Source: JADGHX01 sp035760965 (GTDB lineage: Bacteria > Pseudomonadota > Gammaproteobacteria > Steroidobacterales > Steroidobacteraceae). Taken from it: a DNA stretch of 47,592 nucleotides. A model generated the notes under the pieces. The model was not told the DNA's origin, did not search any database, and saw only the letters and a program-made list of their open reading frames with translations. The position numbers and the translations under genes were made by a program. The number at the start of each line of letters is the position of its first letter. Within the stretch, counting starts at the first letter, position 1. The DNA lies in assembly GCA_035760965.1 (NCBI GenBank), contig DASTRY010000016.1, positions 1 through 47,592 on the forward strand, given 5' to 3'. This document shows, in pieces, positions 34,934-45,590 of this stretch.

Positions 34934-36859
34934 ATGATCCGTAGCGTTCGCTCGCTCGCATCGACGATTGCGACCCCTTCGCCCGACAGCTGCGCGCCGG
35001 CCGCCAGCCCTTCAGGACCCAAGGCGCGCGGCGGCGAACCCGCCCGCAATCCGCGCCGCACCGGCGAGCTCTACGCCCGATTCGCGATCGGTTTGCTCGC
35101 AATGGCTGCCGCTGCCTTCTCGGTGCCTGCGCCGGCCGCATCCGGCAAAGCGGACCCGCTGACAACCGTCGCGGAACGCTCCGGCTTTCGCATCACCGGT
35201 CGCTACGAGGAAGTCGAGCGTCTGTGCCCTGAGTTCGCGAAGGCATGGCCCGACGCCGTACGGTGTACCGAGTTCGGCCGCACGCCGGAGGGACGCCCGA
35301 TGCTGGCGCTCGTGGCATCGCGCAGCGGCGCGCTCACGCCGGAGGATGCGCGCGAGCGCGGCATCCCGGTGATGCTCTGGCAAGGCGGCATCCACGCAGG
35401 CGAGATCGACGGCAAAGACGCCGGCTTTCTTGCGCTCCGCGAGCTGCTCCAGGGCAAGCTCGCGCGCGGCGCGCTCGACCGCTTCGTGCTCGTGTTCGTT
35501 CCCGTGTTCAACGTCGACGGTCACGAGCGCTTCGGCCGCTGGAATCGGCCGAATCAGAACGGTCCCGAAGAGATGGGCTGGCGCGTCACCGCGCAGAACT
35601 TCAATCTCAATCGCGACTACATGAAAGCGGACACGCCGGAGATGCAATCGATGCTCCGGCTGCTCGACGCCTGGGACCCCGTGCTGTATGTCGATCTGCA
35701 CGTCACCGACGGCGCGCAGTTCCAGGCGGACACCTCGAACAATCTCGAGCCGCTGCACACCGGCGACAGCGAGCTGCAGACGCTCGGCCGCGCGCTGGTC
35801 GCGGATCTCAATGGCACGCTGAAGTCGCACGGCTTCATCGCGCTCGATTTCTATCCGTCGTTCCGCGTCTCCGACGATCCGATGTCGGGCTTCGATGCGA
35901 GCAGCTATCCGCCGCGCTTCTCGACCGGCTACTGGGCGCTGCGTAATCGGTTCTCGCTCCTCGTCGAGACCCACTCGTGGAAGGACTATCCGCGACGCGT
36001 GAAGATCACGCACGACACGATCGTCGCGCTCGCCGAGATGATGGCGAAGCAAGGCAAGCAATGGCGAGACGCCATGCGCGACGCGGACGCACGCGCCGCT
36101 CGACTTGGCGGACAGGACGTCACGATCGAGTACGATGTCGGCCCGCACACCGTCACGATCGACTTCCCCGGCTACGCCTACACGCGCGAGCCTTCGGCGA
36201 TCTCCGGTGCGCTCGTCACGAAGTACGACCCGAGCAAGCCGCAGGTGTGGCACGTTCCCTATCGCGACACGGTCGTGCCGAAATTGACGGTGCGTGCGCC
36301 GCGCGGCGGCTACGTCGTTCCGGCCGCATACGCCGCGTGGCTCGGCGAGCGCCTGTCGATCCATGGCATTCGCTTCGAGCGCCTCGACAAGGCCGTGCCC
36401 GACGCGACCGTCGAAGCGTTCCGCGCGACGAAAGTCACGCTCGCGCCGGCGACTTTCGAGGGCCGCACCACCGCGAAGATCGAAGGCGCATGGGGACAGG
36501 AGAAGCGCGACATCCCCGCGGGCTCGCTCCTCGTGCCGATCGCGCAGCCGAAGGCGCGCTTGATCATGGCGCTCCTCGAGCCGCAGCACTCGGATTCGTA
36601 CGCGGCGTGGGGTTTCTTCAACAACTCGTTCGAGCCGAAGGAATACATGGAACCGTACGTTGCCGAGCAGGTCGCGAAGGAGATGCTGGCCTCGCGTCCC
36701 GAAGTGGCGCGCGCGTTTCGCGAACGGCTTGCGAGCGATCCCGAGTTCGCGAAGGATCCCGACGCACGACTCGAGTTCTTCTATCGTCTCCACCCCTCGT
36801 GGGACGAGCGCTTGAATCTCTACCCCGTGCTTCGAGTCGAGAGTACGACACCGCGCTGA
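34934..36859 (+). CDS. M14-family zinc carboxypeptidase (exported)
   Basis: Predicted secreted zinc peptidase, about 641 residues. Start ATG 34934 has GGAG upstream, but the hydrophobic segment (FAIGLLAMAAAAFSVPAPAA) is about 50 residues in, so the true start may be later. Zinc ligands are H154 and E157 in HAGEIDGKD and H256 in VDLHVTDG, the M14 pattern. The catalytic Glu probably lies in SLLVETHSWKDY. The C-terminal ~250 residues form an extra beta-rich domain (VWHVPYRDTVVPKLTV, GGYVVPAAYAAWLGERL) found in larger M14 members. Likely role is trimming peptides outside the cytoplasm. Exact specificity is not readable. Confidence 0.87.
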   Translation: MIRSVRSLASTIATPSPDSCAPAASPSGPKARGGEPARNPRRTGELYARFAIGLLAMAAAAFSVPAPAASGKADPLTTVAERSGFRITGRYEEVERLCPEFAKAWPDAVRCTEFGRTPEGRPMLALVASRSGALTPEDARERGIPVMLWQGGIHAGEIDGKDAGFLALRELLQGKLARGALDRFVLVFVPVFNVDGHERFGRWNRPNQNGPEEMGWRVTAQNFNLNRDYMKADTPEMQSMLRLLDAWDPVLYVDLHVTDGAQFQADTSNNLEPLHTGDSELQTLGRALVADLNGTLKSHGFIALDFYPSFRVSDDPMSGFDASSYPPRFSTGYWALRNRFSLLVETHSWKDYPRRVKITHDTIVALAEMMAKQGKQWRDAMRDADARAARLGGQDVTIEYDVGPHTVTIDFPGYAYTREPSAISGALVTKYDPSKPQVWHVPYRDTVVPKLTVRAPRGGYVVPAAYAAWLGERLSIHGIRFERLDKAVPDATVEAFRATKVTLAPATFEGRTTAKIEGAWGQEKRDIPAGSLLVPIAQPKARLIMALLEPQHSDSYAAWGFFNNSFEPKEYMEPYVAEQVAKEMLASRPEVARAFRERLASDPEFAKDPDARLEFFYRLHPSWDERLNLYPVLRVESTTPR

Positions 36860-36994
36860 CGCACTTTCACCGTGCGTGCAATGTGACGCGCGTACCGTGT
36901 TGGTGCGCGCGCAGCTGTTACCGTCTCTTTCGACCATTACAACTCATTGAAACAGCAAGGTGCGCTGGCGTTCCAACACTGCCGGCGCGCCTGC

Positions 36995-39532
<2,538 letters not shown>

Positions 39533-39563
39533 TAGTGTCGCTTCCCCAGAGAGGCGACACGAT

Positions 39564-40613
39564 ATGCGCGCAGCCGTATTCCATGGCCGTTCCGATCTGA
39601 GACTCGAAGACGTGCCGGAGCCCGCCGCGGGCCCCGGCGAAGTGAAGCTCCGCGTCCTCTACAACGGCATCTGCGGCAGCGACCTGCACGAGGTCTACGA
39701 CGGCCCGATCACCACGCGCACCACGCCGCACCCGCTGACCGGCATCAAGAATCCCGTGATTCTCGGCCACGAGCTGAGCGGAGAGGTCGTCGAGGTCGGC
39801 GCTGGCGTCGAGGACCTCGAGGTCGGCGATCGCGTCGCCGTCGAGCCGGTGGAAACGTGCGGCACCTGCATGTACTGCACGTCCGGCGCGTACAACCACT
39901 GCGGGCTCCTGGCCTTTCACGGATACAACCGCGCGAGCGGCGGTCTCGCGCAATTCTCCGTGGTGAAACGCTCGATGGCGCACAAGCTGCCGAAGACCCT
40001 GACCGGCCAGCAGGGTGCGCTGATCGAGCCCATGGCCATCTCGTATCGCACCGCGGAGCGCTGTGAAGTCGAGGCGGGGCAGACGGTGGCGATTCACGGC
40101 GGCGGGCCGATCGGCATCGGCATCTTCTTCACGCTCGCCAAGCGCGGCGTGCGCGTGATCATGGTGGACCCCTCGCCGCAGCGGCGCGCCGCGCTCGTGA
40201 AGCTCGGCGTGCCGGTCGTGCTCGATCCGCGGGACGGCGACATCATCTCCGCCATCAAGGACTTCACGAGCGGGCGTGGCGCCGACACGTCGGTGGACGC
40301 GGCGGGGGTGCCGGCGGCGTTCAAGACCGCTCTGCTCAGCACGGCGGTCGGCGGCCAGCTCATCGTCGTGGCCATTCACACGCAGCCCCTGCAGATCGCG
40401 CCAATGGACATGCTGATGACGGAAGTGCGCGTGAGCGGCATCGCGCTCTCGAACAATACGTTCCCGAAAGTGATCGCCGAGATGTCCGCCGGCACGTATC
40501 CGATGGAGGGGTGGGTCGAGACGGTGCCCTTCGAACGCCTGCTGGTCGATGGCTTCGAGCGGCTGCGCCGCCAGGACGGTCTGAAAATTCTGGTCGACGT
40601 CGGGGCGCACTAG
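39564..40613 (+). CDS. Zinc alcohol dehydrogenase, (R,R)-butanediol dehydrogenase-like
   Basis: Medium-chain NAD-dependent dehydrogenase of 349 residues. The catalytic zinc ligands include C37 in NGICGSDLHE and the GHE motif in VILGHELSGEVVEVG. Structural zinc cysteines are in CGTCMYCTSGAYNHC. The Rossmann motif reads AIHGGGPIGIGIFF. GHEL-plus-EPVETCGTC and the C-terminal HTQPL segment fit the 2,3-butanediol/sorbitol dehydrogenase group better than threonine dehydrogenase, but the substrate is not certain. It starts 31 bases after glgP, with GAGAGG upstream of the ATG. Confidence 0.87.
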   Translation: MRAAVFHGRSDLRLEDVPEPAAGPGEVKLRVLYNGICGSDLHEVYDGPITTRTTPHPLTGIKNPVILGHELSGEVVEVGAGVEDLEVGDRVAVEPVETCGTCMYCTSGAYNHCGLLAFHGYNRASGGLAQFSVVKRSMAHKLPKTLTGQQGALIEPMAISYRTAERCEVEAGQTVAIHGGGPIGIGIFFTLAKRGVRVIMVDPSPQRRAALVKLGVPVVLDPRDGDIISAIKDFTSGRGADTSVDAAGVPAAFKTALLSTAVGGQLIVVAIHTQPLQIAPMDMLMTEVRVSGIALSNNTFPKVIAEMSAGTYPMEGWVETVPFERLLVDGFERLRRQDGLKILVDVGAH

Positions 40614-40784
40614 ATGCGGGCGGCTCGCACGACCGTCGAACCCATTCCGCTTCGCGCGGACGCCGGCGCCTAGCCGCCGCGCGCCCTTCTTCTGCGCACC
40701 ATGCACGCACACGAAGGGCAGACGTTGGGTATGCTTTCGCCACAACCGGGGTCTCTGGCCGCGGATCAATCCCTGACTCACGTC

Positions 40785-42029
40785 ATGAGCGCCCGCAAAG
40801 GCCACTTCACACCACGCGTCTTCGTGTTCGCCACGCTCGCGGCAGCGGCGATACTCGTGACCATCGTGGCCGTTCCGCAGTGGCTCTCGAAGCAGGCGCG
40901 GCTCGAGGTGCAGCGCTCGCACGTGGCGCAGATCGCGCGGCTCGCGGCGAGCGTCGTCGACGGCGACCTGCACCGCGAGCTCCTCGATCCGAAGAATTTC
41001 TCGCAGGAGCTGTACGACCGCGCGCTCGCGCCGCTCGTGCGCTTTCACTCCGCCAACCCCGACATCTTCTACGTGTACACGATGGTCGATCAGGGCGGCG
41101 AGACCTTCTTCGTGCTCGACACCGCCGCCTCACCGGACCTGAAGACCCCGCACCATCTGCGTGCCTCCGCATACATGGAGCACTTCAAGCTGCGGCCGGA
41201 ATACGAGAGCGATTGGCTCGAGCAGATCGCCTCCGGCAACACGTGGGTTACCCCGACGTTCCAGCAGGACGACTACGGGGATTTCCTCACTGCGCACACG
41301 CCGATCTACGACAGTCAGAAGCGCTACAGCGGCTTCGTCGGCGTCGACTTCGATCTCGCGTACTACCTTGCGCAGGAGGCCCGCTTCCGCGCGATCGGCA
41401 CTTGGAGCCTCGCGGCGGCGCTCATCGTCTCGGTGCTGATCGGCTATCTCGTCGCGCGCTATCACTACGACTTGAACCATCGCCTCGAAGAGCACTATCT
41501 CAGCTCGATTCGGGATGGGCTCACGGGCCTGCTGAATCGGCGCGGCGCCATGGACGCGATCGGCAAGTCGCTCGCCCGGCGCAGCGCGAGCTACGCGACG
41601 CTGCTCGTCGACATCGACAACCTGAAGACGATGAACGACACGCACGGCCACGCGCACGGCGATGCGACGATCGGCTGCGTCGCGACGGCCATCCGCGAGA
41701 GCATCCGGGACGGTGATGATTGCGCGCGGCTCGGCGGCGACGAGTTCATGATCTTCGCGCCCGATTGCGATCGGCATGGCGCCGCGGAGATCGCGCGGCG
41801 CATTCTCAACGGCGTCGCAAAGCCGCGGGCCGAGCTCGCCGGCGGTGGGTTCACGGTATCCATCGGCATCACGGTGCAGAGCTACGCGACCGCGGGCTTT
41901 GATCGGATGTACCGCGAAGCCGACTCCGCTCTGTATCACGCGAAGGCCTCCGGCAAGGACCGGTTCGCGTTCTTCGAGGCGCATATGGCCCGCGAGTCGG
42001 CGGCGCCGCGCGAGACCGCCGCGTCCTGA
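40785..42029 (+). CDS. Membrane diguanylate cyclase with periplasmic sensor
   Basis: Makes cyclic di-GMP from GTP. Start taken as ATG 40785 (414 residues); ATG at 40701 or 40731 would add an N-terminal tail without features. One helix (VFVFATLAAAAILVTIVAVP) precedes a periplasmic Cache-like domain of about 180 residues (FYVYTMVDQGGETFFVLD, FVGVDFDLAYYLAQEARF). A second helix leads to the GGDEF domain, with DGLTGLLNRRG, the intact active site RLGGDEFMIF, and an allosteric I-site RDGD five residues ahead of it. The protein should therefore be an active, feedback-inhibited cyclase. Ligand of the Cache-like domain is unknown. Confidence 0.92.
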   Translation: MSARKGHFTPRVFVFATLAAAAILVTIVAVPQWLSKQARLEVQRSHVAQIARLAASVVDGDLHRELLDPKNFSQELYDRALAPLVRFHSANPDIFYVYTMVDQGGETFFVLDTAASPDLKTPHHLRASAYMEHFKLRPEYESDWLEQIASGNTWVTPTFQQDDYGDFLTAHTPIYDSQKRYSGFVGVDFDLAYYLAQEARFRAIGTWSLAAALIVSVLIGYLVARYHYDLNHRLEEHYLSSIRDGLTGLLNRRGAMDAIGKSLARRSASYATLLVDIDNLKTMNDTHGHAHGDATIGCVATAIRESIRDGDDCARLGGDEFMIFAPDCDRHGAAEIARRILNGVAKPRAELAGGGFTVSIGITVQSYATAGFDRMYREADSALYHAKASGKDRFAFFEAHMARESAAPRETAAS

Positions 42030-42185
42030 GCCGCCGGCGGCGTCTGCCGACGCAATGGCGGCCGCCTCCGAACGCAATGGCACGCTCCCTGATGAGCGCG
42101 CAGCGGAAGCGCTTCTGTCGCGGCATAGCCGCTCTCCCCGATTCATGCTATTCAGCGCGGCACACGAGATGCAGTGGGGGTTCTT

Positions 42186-42749
42186 GTGGACGCACACGCT
42201 TCGACCGAACAGCCCGAACGTCGTGAGTTCCTGAAGAGCGCCACCGGTGTCATCACCGGCGTGCTCGCGCTCGGCAGCCCGCTTGCGCTCATCGCACCGT
42301 CGCGCGTGTGGGCCGCGGATCTCAAAGTGTTTTCGACCGCCGAGGGCGCGGCGCTCATGGCGATGACGCGCACCATCGCGCCGCACGACAAGCTCGAGGA
42401 CGCGGCGTACGCCATTGTCGTGCAATCCGCGGATTCCGATGTGGCCGCCGACCCGGCCCTTCGCAAGCTGCTCACCGAAGGCATCGCGACGCTCGGGACG
42501 GGGTTCGCGACGGCGCCCGAAGAGACGCGCGTCGCGCAGCTGAAGAAGATCGAGCAGACGCCCTTCTTCCAGACGATGCGCGTGAAGACGCTGAGCGTCC
42601 TCTACGCCACCGAGATGGCCTATCGCTACTTCGGCTACGAAGGCGAGGCGTACTCGAAGGGTGGCTATCTGTTCCGCGGGTTCAACGATCTGCGCTGGTT
42701 GCCCGAAGTGCCGCTCGCGGACAGCGGGCCGGTCCCGGCGAAAGCGTGA
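42186..42749 (+). CDS. Gluconate 2-dehydrogenase subunit 3-like protein with Tat signal
   Basis: Small partner subunit of a membrane-associated GMC flavin dehydrogenase, 187 residues. I prefer GTG 42186 because GTGGGGG lies a few bases upstream; GTG 42174 would add four residues. A twin-arginine signal ERREFLKSATG with a hydrophobic stretch (VITGVLALGSPLALI) exports the folded complex. The mature part has LMAMTRTIAPHDKLEDAAYA, the characteristic opening of subunit 3. The large flavin subunit follows after 10 bases. No third, cytochrome c subunit is adjacent. Confidence 0.88.
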   Translation: MDAHASTEQPERREFLKSATGVITGVLALGSPLALIAPSRVWAADLKVFSTAEGAALMAMTRTIAPHDKLEDAAYAIVVQSADSDVAADPALRKLLTEGIATLGTGFATAPEETRVAQLKKIEQTPFFQTMRVKTLSVLYATEMAYRYFGYEGEAYSKGGYLFRGFNDLRWLPEVPLADSGPVPAKA

Positions 42750-42759
42750 GGCGCGCGTC

Positions 42760-44328
42760 ATGGCGAAATTCGATCTGAACGATGATGGGGTCGTCGTGAT
42801 CGTCGGCTCGGGCGCAGGCGGCGGCACACTGGCGCACGAGCTGACGCGGCGAGGAATCAAGGTGGTGCTGCTCGAAGCGGGCAAACGCCAGTCGCTCGCG
42901 ACGTTCTCGCAGGACCCGAACGTCGCGTTCGCGCAGCTCACGTGGCTCGATCCGCGCACGACTTCCGGCACAGCCACCGTGTTCCAGGACTATCCGACGT
43001 TGCCCTCCTGGACCGCGAAGACGGTCGGCGGCACGACGGTTCACTGGACCGGCGCGACGCCGCGCGTTCGCCCCTGGGAGATGAAGACGCGCACGACCTA
43101 CGGCGAGCTGAAGGGCGCGTCGTGTCTCGACTGGCCGATCGAGTTCGAGGAGCTGAAGCGCTACTACCAACTCGCGGAAAAGCGCATGGTCGTCACGCGC
43201 CGCAACGGCAACCCCGGGCTGCCGGCGTCGAATCACTTCAAGGTGCTGTACAACGGCGCGAAGAAGATCGGCTACAAGCGTGTGCACACCAACTACATGG
43301 CTATCAACACGCGGCCCGCCGATGGGCGCGCGTTCTGCATCCAGCAAGGGTTTTGCGTGCAAGGGTGCAAGACCGGCGCGAAGTGGAGCACGCTCTACAC
43401 GGAGATTCCGCGCGCCGAAGCGACCGGCAAGCTCGATCTGCGCACCGAATGCATGGCCACGCGTATCGAGCACGGTCCCGACGGGCTCGTCAACGGCGTG
43501 GTCTACCGGGACAGTCAGGGCAAGGAGCAGCGGCAGAAGGCGCGCATCGTGTGCGTGGCGTGCAACGCTGTAGAGACGCCTCGGTTGCTGCTGATGTCGG
43601 AGTCGGGGAAGTTTCCGCAGGGGCTCGCGAACTCGCACGATCAGGTGGGCCGACACTATTCGCATCACGTCGGCGGATTCGTGTGGGGCATCTTCGACAA
43701 GCCGATTCACATGTGGCGGGGCACGACCCTCGCCGGCATCGTCGAGGACGAGACCATCAACGATCCGAAGCGCGGCTTCGTCGGCGGGTATCACCTCGAG
43801 ATGGCCGCGCTCGATCTGCCGAGCCTGCCGCTGGCCGGGCTACCCTACAACTGGGGGCGCGACTTCGCGTCCATCATGGAGCACTACCGGAGCATGGCCG
43901 GCATCTTCATCAACGGCGAAGACATTCCGCGCGCGACGAATCGCATTACGCTCAATCGCGATGTGAAGGATGCGTACGGGCTGCCCGTTCCGAACATCCA
44001 CATCGACGAGCACGAGAACAACGGCGCGATGCGCGCGCACGCGCAGAAACAGGCGAAGGCGCTATACGAGGCGGTTGGCGCGAAGCGTGTCGTGCATACA
44101 CGCCAGACGCCTTCGACTCACAACATGTGCACGGCGCGCATGAGCAAGGACCCGCGCGATGGCGTAACGAACGCGCACGGACAGACGCACGACATCAAGA
44201 ATCTATTCATCTCCGATGGCAGCGCGATGACAACGCCCAGCTCCGCGAATCCGACACTGACGATCGTGGCGCTGGCGTTGCGCCAAGCGGAGTTCATCAG
44301 CCGGGAGATGGCGGCGCGGAATATCTGA
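42760..44328 (+). CDS. GMC-family oxidoreductase, gluconate 2-dehydrogenase large subunit-like
   Basis: FAD enzyme of 522 residues, presumably exported with its Tat-signal partner. The dinucleotide fold reads VVIVGSGAGGGTLAHELTRRG at the N-terminus. TVGGTTVHWTGATPR and HYSHHVGGF are conserved internal segments. FCIQQGFCVQGCKTGAKWSTLYTEIP has the Cys cluster typical of this sub-family. The C-terminal GMC motif has the likely catalytic His in TPSTHNMCTARMS, followed by NLFISDGSAMTTPSSANPTLTIVALA. Substrate may be a sugar, sugar acid or alcohol; gluconate is only the family label. The electron acceptor is not encoded next to it. Confidence 0.9.
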   Translation: MAKFDLNDDGVVVIVGSGAGGGTLAHELTRRGIKVVLLEAGKRQSLATFSQDPNVAFAQLTWLDPRTTSGTATVFQDYPTLPSWTAKTVGGTTVHWTGATPRVRPWEMKTRTTYGELKGASCLDWPIEFEELKRYYQLAEKRMVVTRRNGNPGLPASNHFKVLYNGAKKIGYKRVHTNYMAINTRPADGRAFCIQQGFCVQGCKTGAKWSTLYTEIPRAEATGKLDLRTECMATRIEHGPDGLVNGVVYRDSQGKEQRQKARIVCVACNAVETPRLLLMSESGKFPQGLANSHDQVGRHYSHHVGGFVWGIFDKPIHMWRGTTLAGIVEDETINDPKRGFVGGYHLEMAALDLPSLPLAGLPYNWGRDFASIMEHYRSMAGIFINGEDIPRATNRITLNRDVKDAYGLPVPNIHIDEHENNGAMRAHAQKQAKALYEAVGAKRVVHTRQTPSTHNMCTARMSKDPRDGVTNAHGQTHDIKNLFISDGSAMTTPSSANPTLTIVALALRQAEFISREMAARNI

Positions 44329-44340
44329 AGCGGTACTGCC

Positions 44341-44530
44341 AGGCGACTACTGACTGGCGCTTACTGGCTGACGCTTACTGTATGGCGCTTGCTGCCTGGC
44401 GCTCATTTCCTCGCGCCTGCGTACTCGCCCAACTGCATCGCGCCGCTTCTGGCCCCACATCTCGCGCGGCTTCCTGCCGCCCACTTCTCGCGTCGCTTCT
44501 TGGCGCCCGCTTTCTCGCGCCTACTTCCTG
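44341..44530. repeat. Degenerate 14-bp tandem repeat
   Basis: From 44341 to 44424 six consecutive 14-base units align without gaps: AGGCGACTACTGAC, TGGCGCTTACTGGC, TGACGCTTACTGTA, TGGCGCTTGCTGCC, TGGCGCTCATTTCC, TCGCGCCTGCGTAC. More divergent copies with small indels continue to about 44530, reaching the stop codon of the minus-strand lipoprotein. Approximate consensus is TSGCGCYTRCTKNC. It fills most of the 192-base gap between the GMC gene and the lipoprotein. No coding potential is evident. Confidence 0.75.
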
Positions 44531-44766
44531 GCGTCGTTGGCGGCGTCTTTTGCGGCGTCGGCCGCGTCCGCCGCGGCATCGCGCGCATTGTCGGCCGCGT
44601 CATCGAGCTTGTCCGACGCCGGCTCCTCGCCGCCGTTCTTCAAGGTGTCCACGGCGTGATCGACTTTCTCGCCGGCCCGCTCCGCGGGACCTTCCCGCTC
44701 ACAGGACACAATGCCGAGCGTCAGCAGTACGGCGACGAACGCTACCAGACTCGTTTCGCGGAACAT
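44521..44766 (-). CDS. Small Ala/Asp-rich lipoprotein
   Basis: An 81-residue predicted lipoprotein with a perfect AGGAGG ribosome site (44774-44779) eight bases before ATG 44766. The signal peptide VAFVAVLLTLGIVSC ends in a lipobox with the lipidated Cys at about residue 22. The mature part is short, helical and low in complexity (DDAADNARDAAADAADAAKD). It resembles small stress-induced or envelope-spacing lipoproteins but I do not recognise a family. Its 3' end borders a 14-bp tandem repeat. The 284-base gap 44767-45050 that follows shows no supported gene. Confidence 0.75.
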   Translation of the reverse strand: MFRETSLVAFVAVLLTLGIVSCEREGPAERAGEKVDHAVDTLKNGGEEPASDKLDDAADNARDAAADAADAAKDAANDARK

Positions 44767-45050
44767 GAAGTGCCCTCCTGAAGCCGAACCGCATCATCCT
44801 CGAAGCAGCTTGGCCGATGGGTCAGCGGTTCCCGGGACTCGCCGTAGGACGGGTCCGACACGACTGCGACCAAAGTCTCGGCCAACGCGAGGATGGCGCG
44901 GTGCGCAGGGCAAGCAACGCGCGTACCGCTCTCGGCGGCACAGGTTTCCCGGCGGCGGCGGCGCAGCGCTTGGGGCGCAAAGATGGGTCGCCTAGCCGTC
45001 GCCGTCAGTCGCAGCGGCTCGGCACGCGCGATCGGACGACCGCGCGGATG

Positions 45051-45590
45051 TCACGCGCGACGATGGCGTCCAGGCACTGGGACGGCGTCGCGGCTCGCGG
45101 CGGATTCGGCCGGCGGCTCGGTGCGCCACCGGCGCCACTGGACAGGTCGCCAGGACTCGGGAAGCGCGCTGTTCGTGGTAGCGTTCAGCCACACGACAGG
45201 GCCGGTCTCTCCATCACATACACGCATGACGTTGAGTATCAGCGAGCGCGCTCCATTGCCAAGACTGATGCGCGCTTCCACCACCGTATACAGCGGCGGC
45301 ATTTCCCGTTCGACGGAGACCCACTGAGATGCATCGGGCACCTGACGCGCGCGATCCCAGATCGACTGACACCGTAGGTGAAAACGGACAGTGGGCGCCG
45401 GCTCGTCGTACTCGAGCTCCATCTCCGGCTCGGACGCGGAGATCGGTTCGTCACACAGACTGCACGGCAATCCCGCGCCGCGGCCGCCCCACATGCGTGT
45501 CGGCTTCTCTCGCGGCAGCAAACCCTGCTCGATGCGATCGAGGGCGCGTGCTTGAAGCGCCTCTTCCTGTTGTGATGGTACGTCGCCCAT
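45051..45590 (-). CDS. Hypothetical protein with possible zinc-binding Cys/His cluster
   Basis: A 179-residue protein without signal peptide. A CSLC pair and, about 28 residues later, FHLRC give a CxxC...HxxC arrangement that could hold one zinc. Around it is an acidic stretch (SEPEMELEYDEP). The C-terminal part is Arg/Trp-rich (WRPVQWRRWRTEP). I recognise no named family; similar small Cys/His proteins of unknown role occur in other proteobacteria. Its ATG at 45590 overlaps the start of the opposite-strand chorismate mutase fusion by 16 bases, so the two genes diverge from shared sequence. Confidence 0.6.
   Translation of the reverse strand: MGDVPSQQEEALQARALDRIEQGLLPREKPTRMWGGRGAGLPCSLCDEPISASEPEMELEYDEPAPTVRFHLRCQSIWDRARQVPDASQWVSVEREMPPLYTVVEARISLGNGARSLILNVMRVCDGETGPVVWLNATTNSALPESWRPVQWRRWRTEPPAESAASRDAVPVPGRHRRA

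Noticed and set aside
42243..42253. ACCGGTGTCAT half-site matching the pectin operator
   Set aside because: Lies inside the Tat signal coding sequence (codons for Thr-Gly-Val-Ile) with no promoter around it; likely chance.
44817..45377. Plus-strand frames between the lipoprotein and the fusion gene
   Set aside because: Arg/Gly/Ala-rich text with no motif; overlaps the better-supported minus-strand Cys/His protein.
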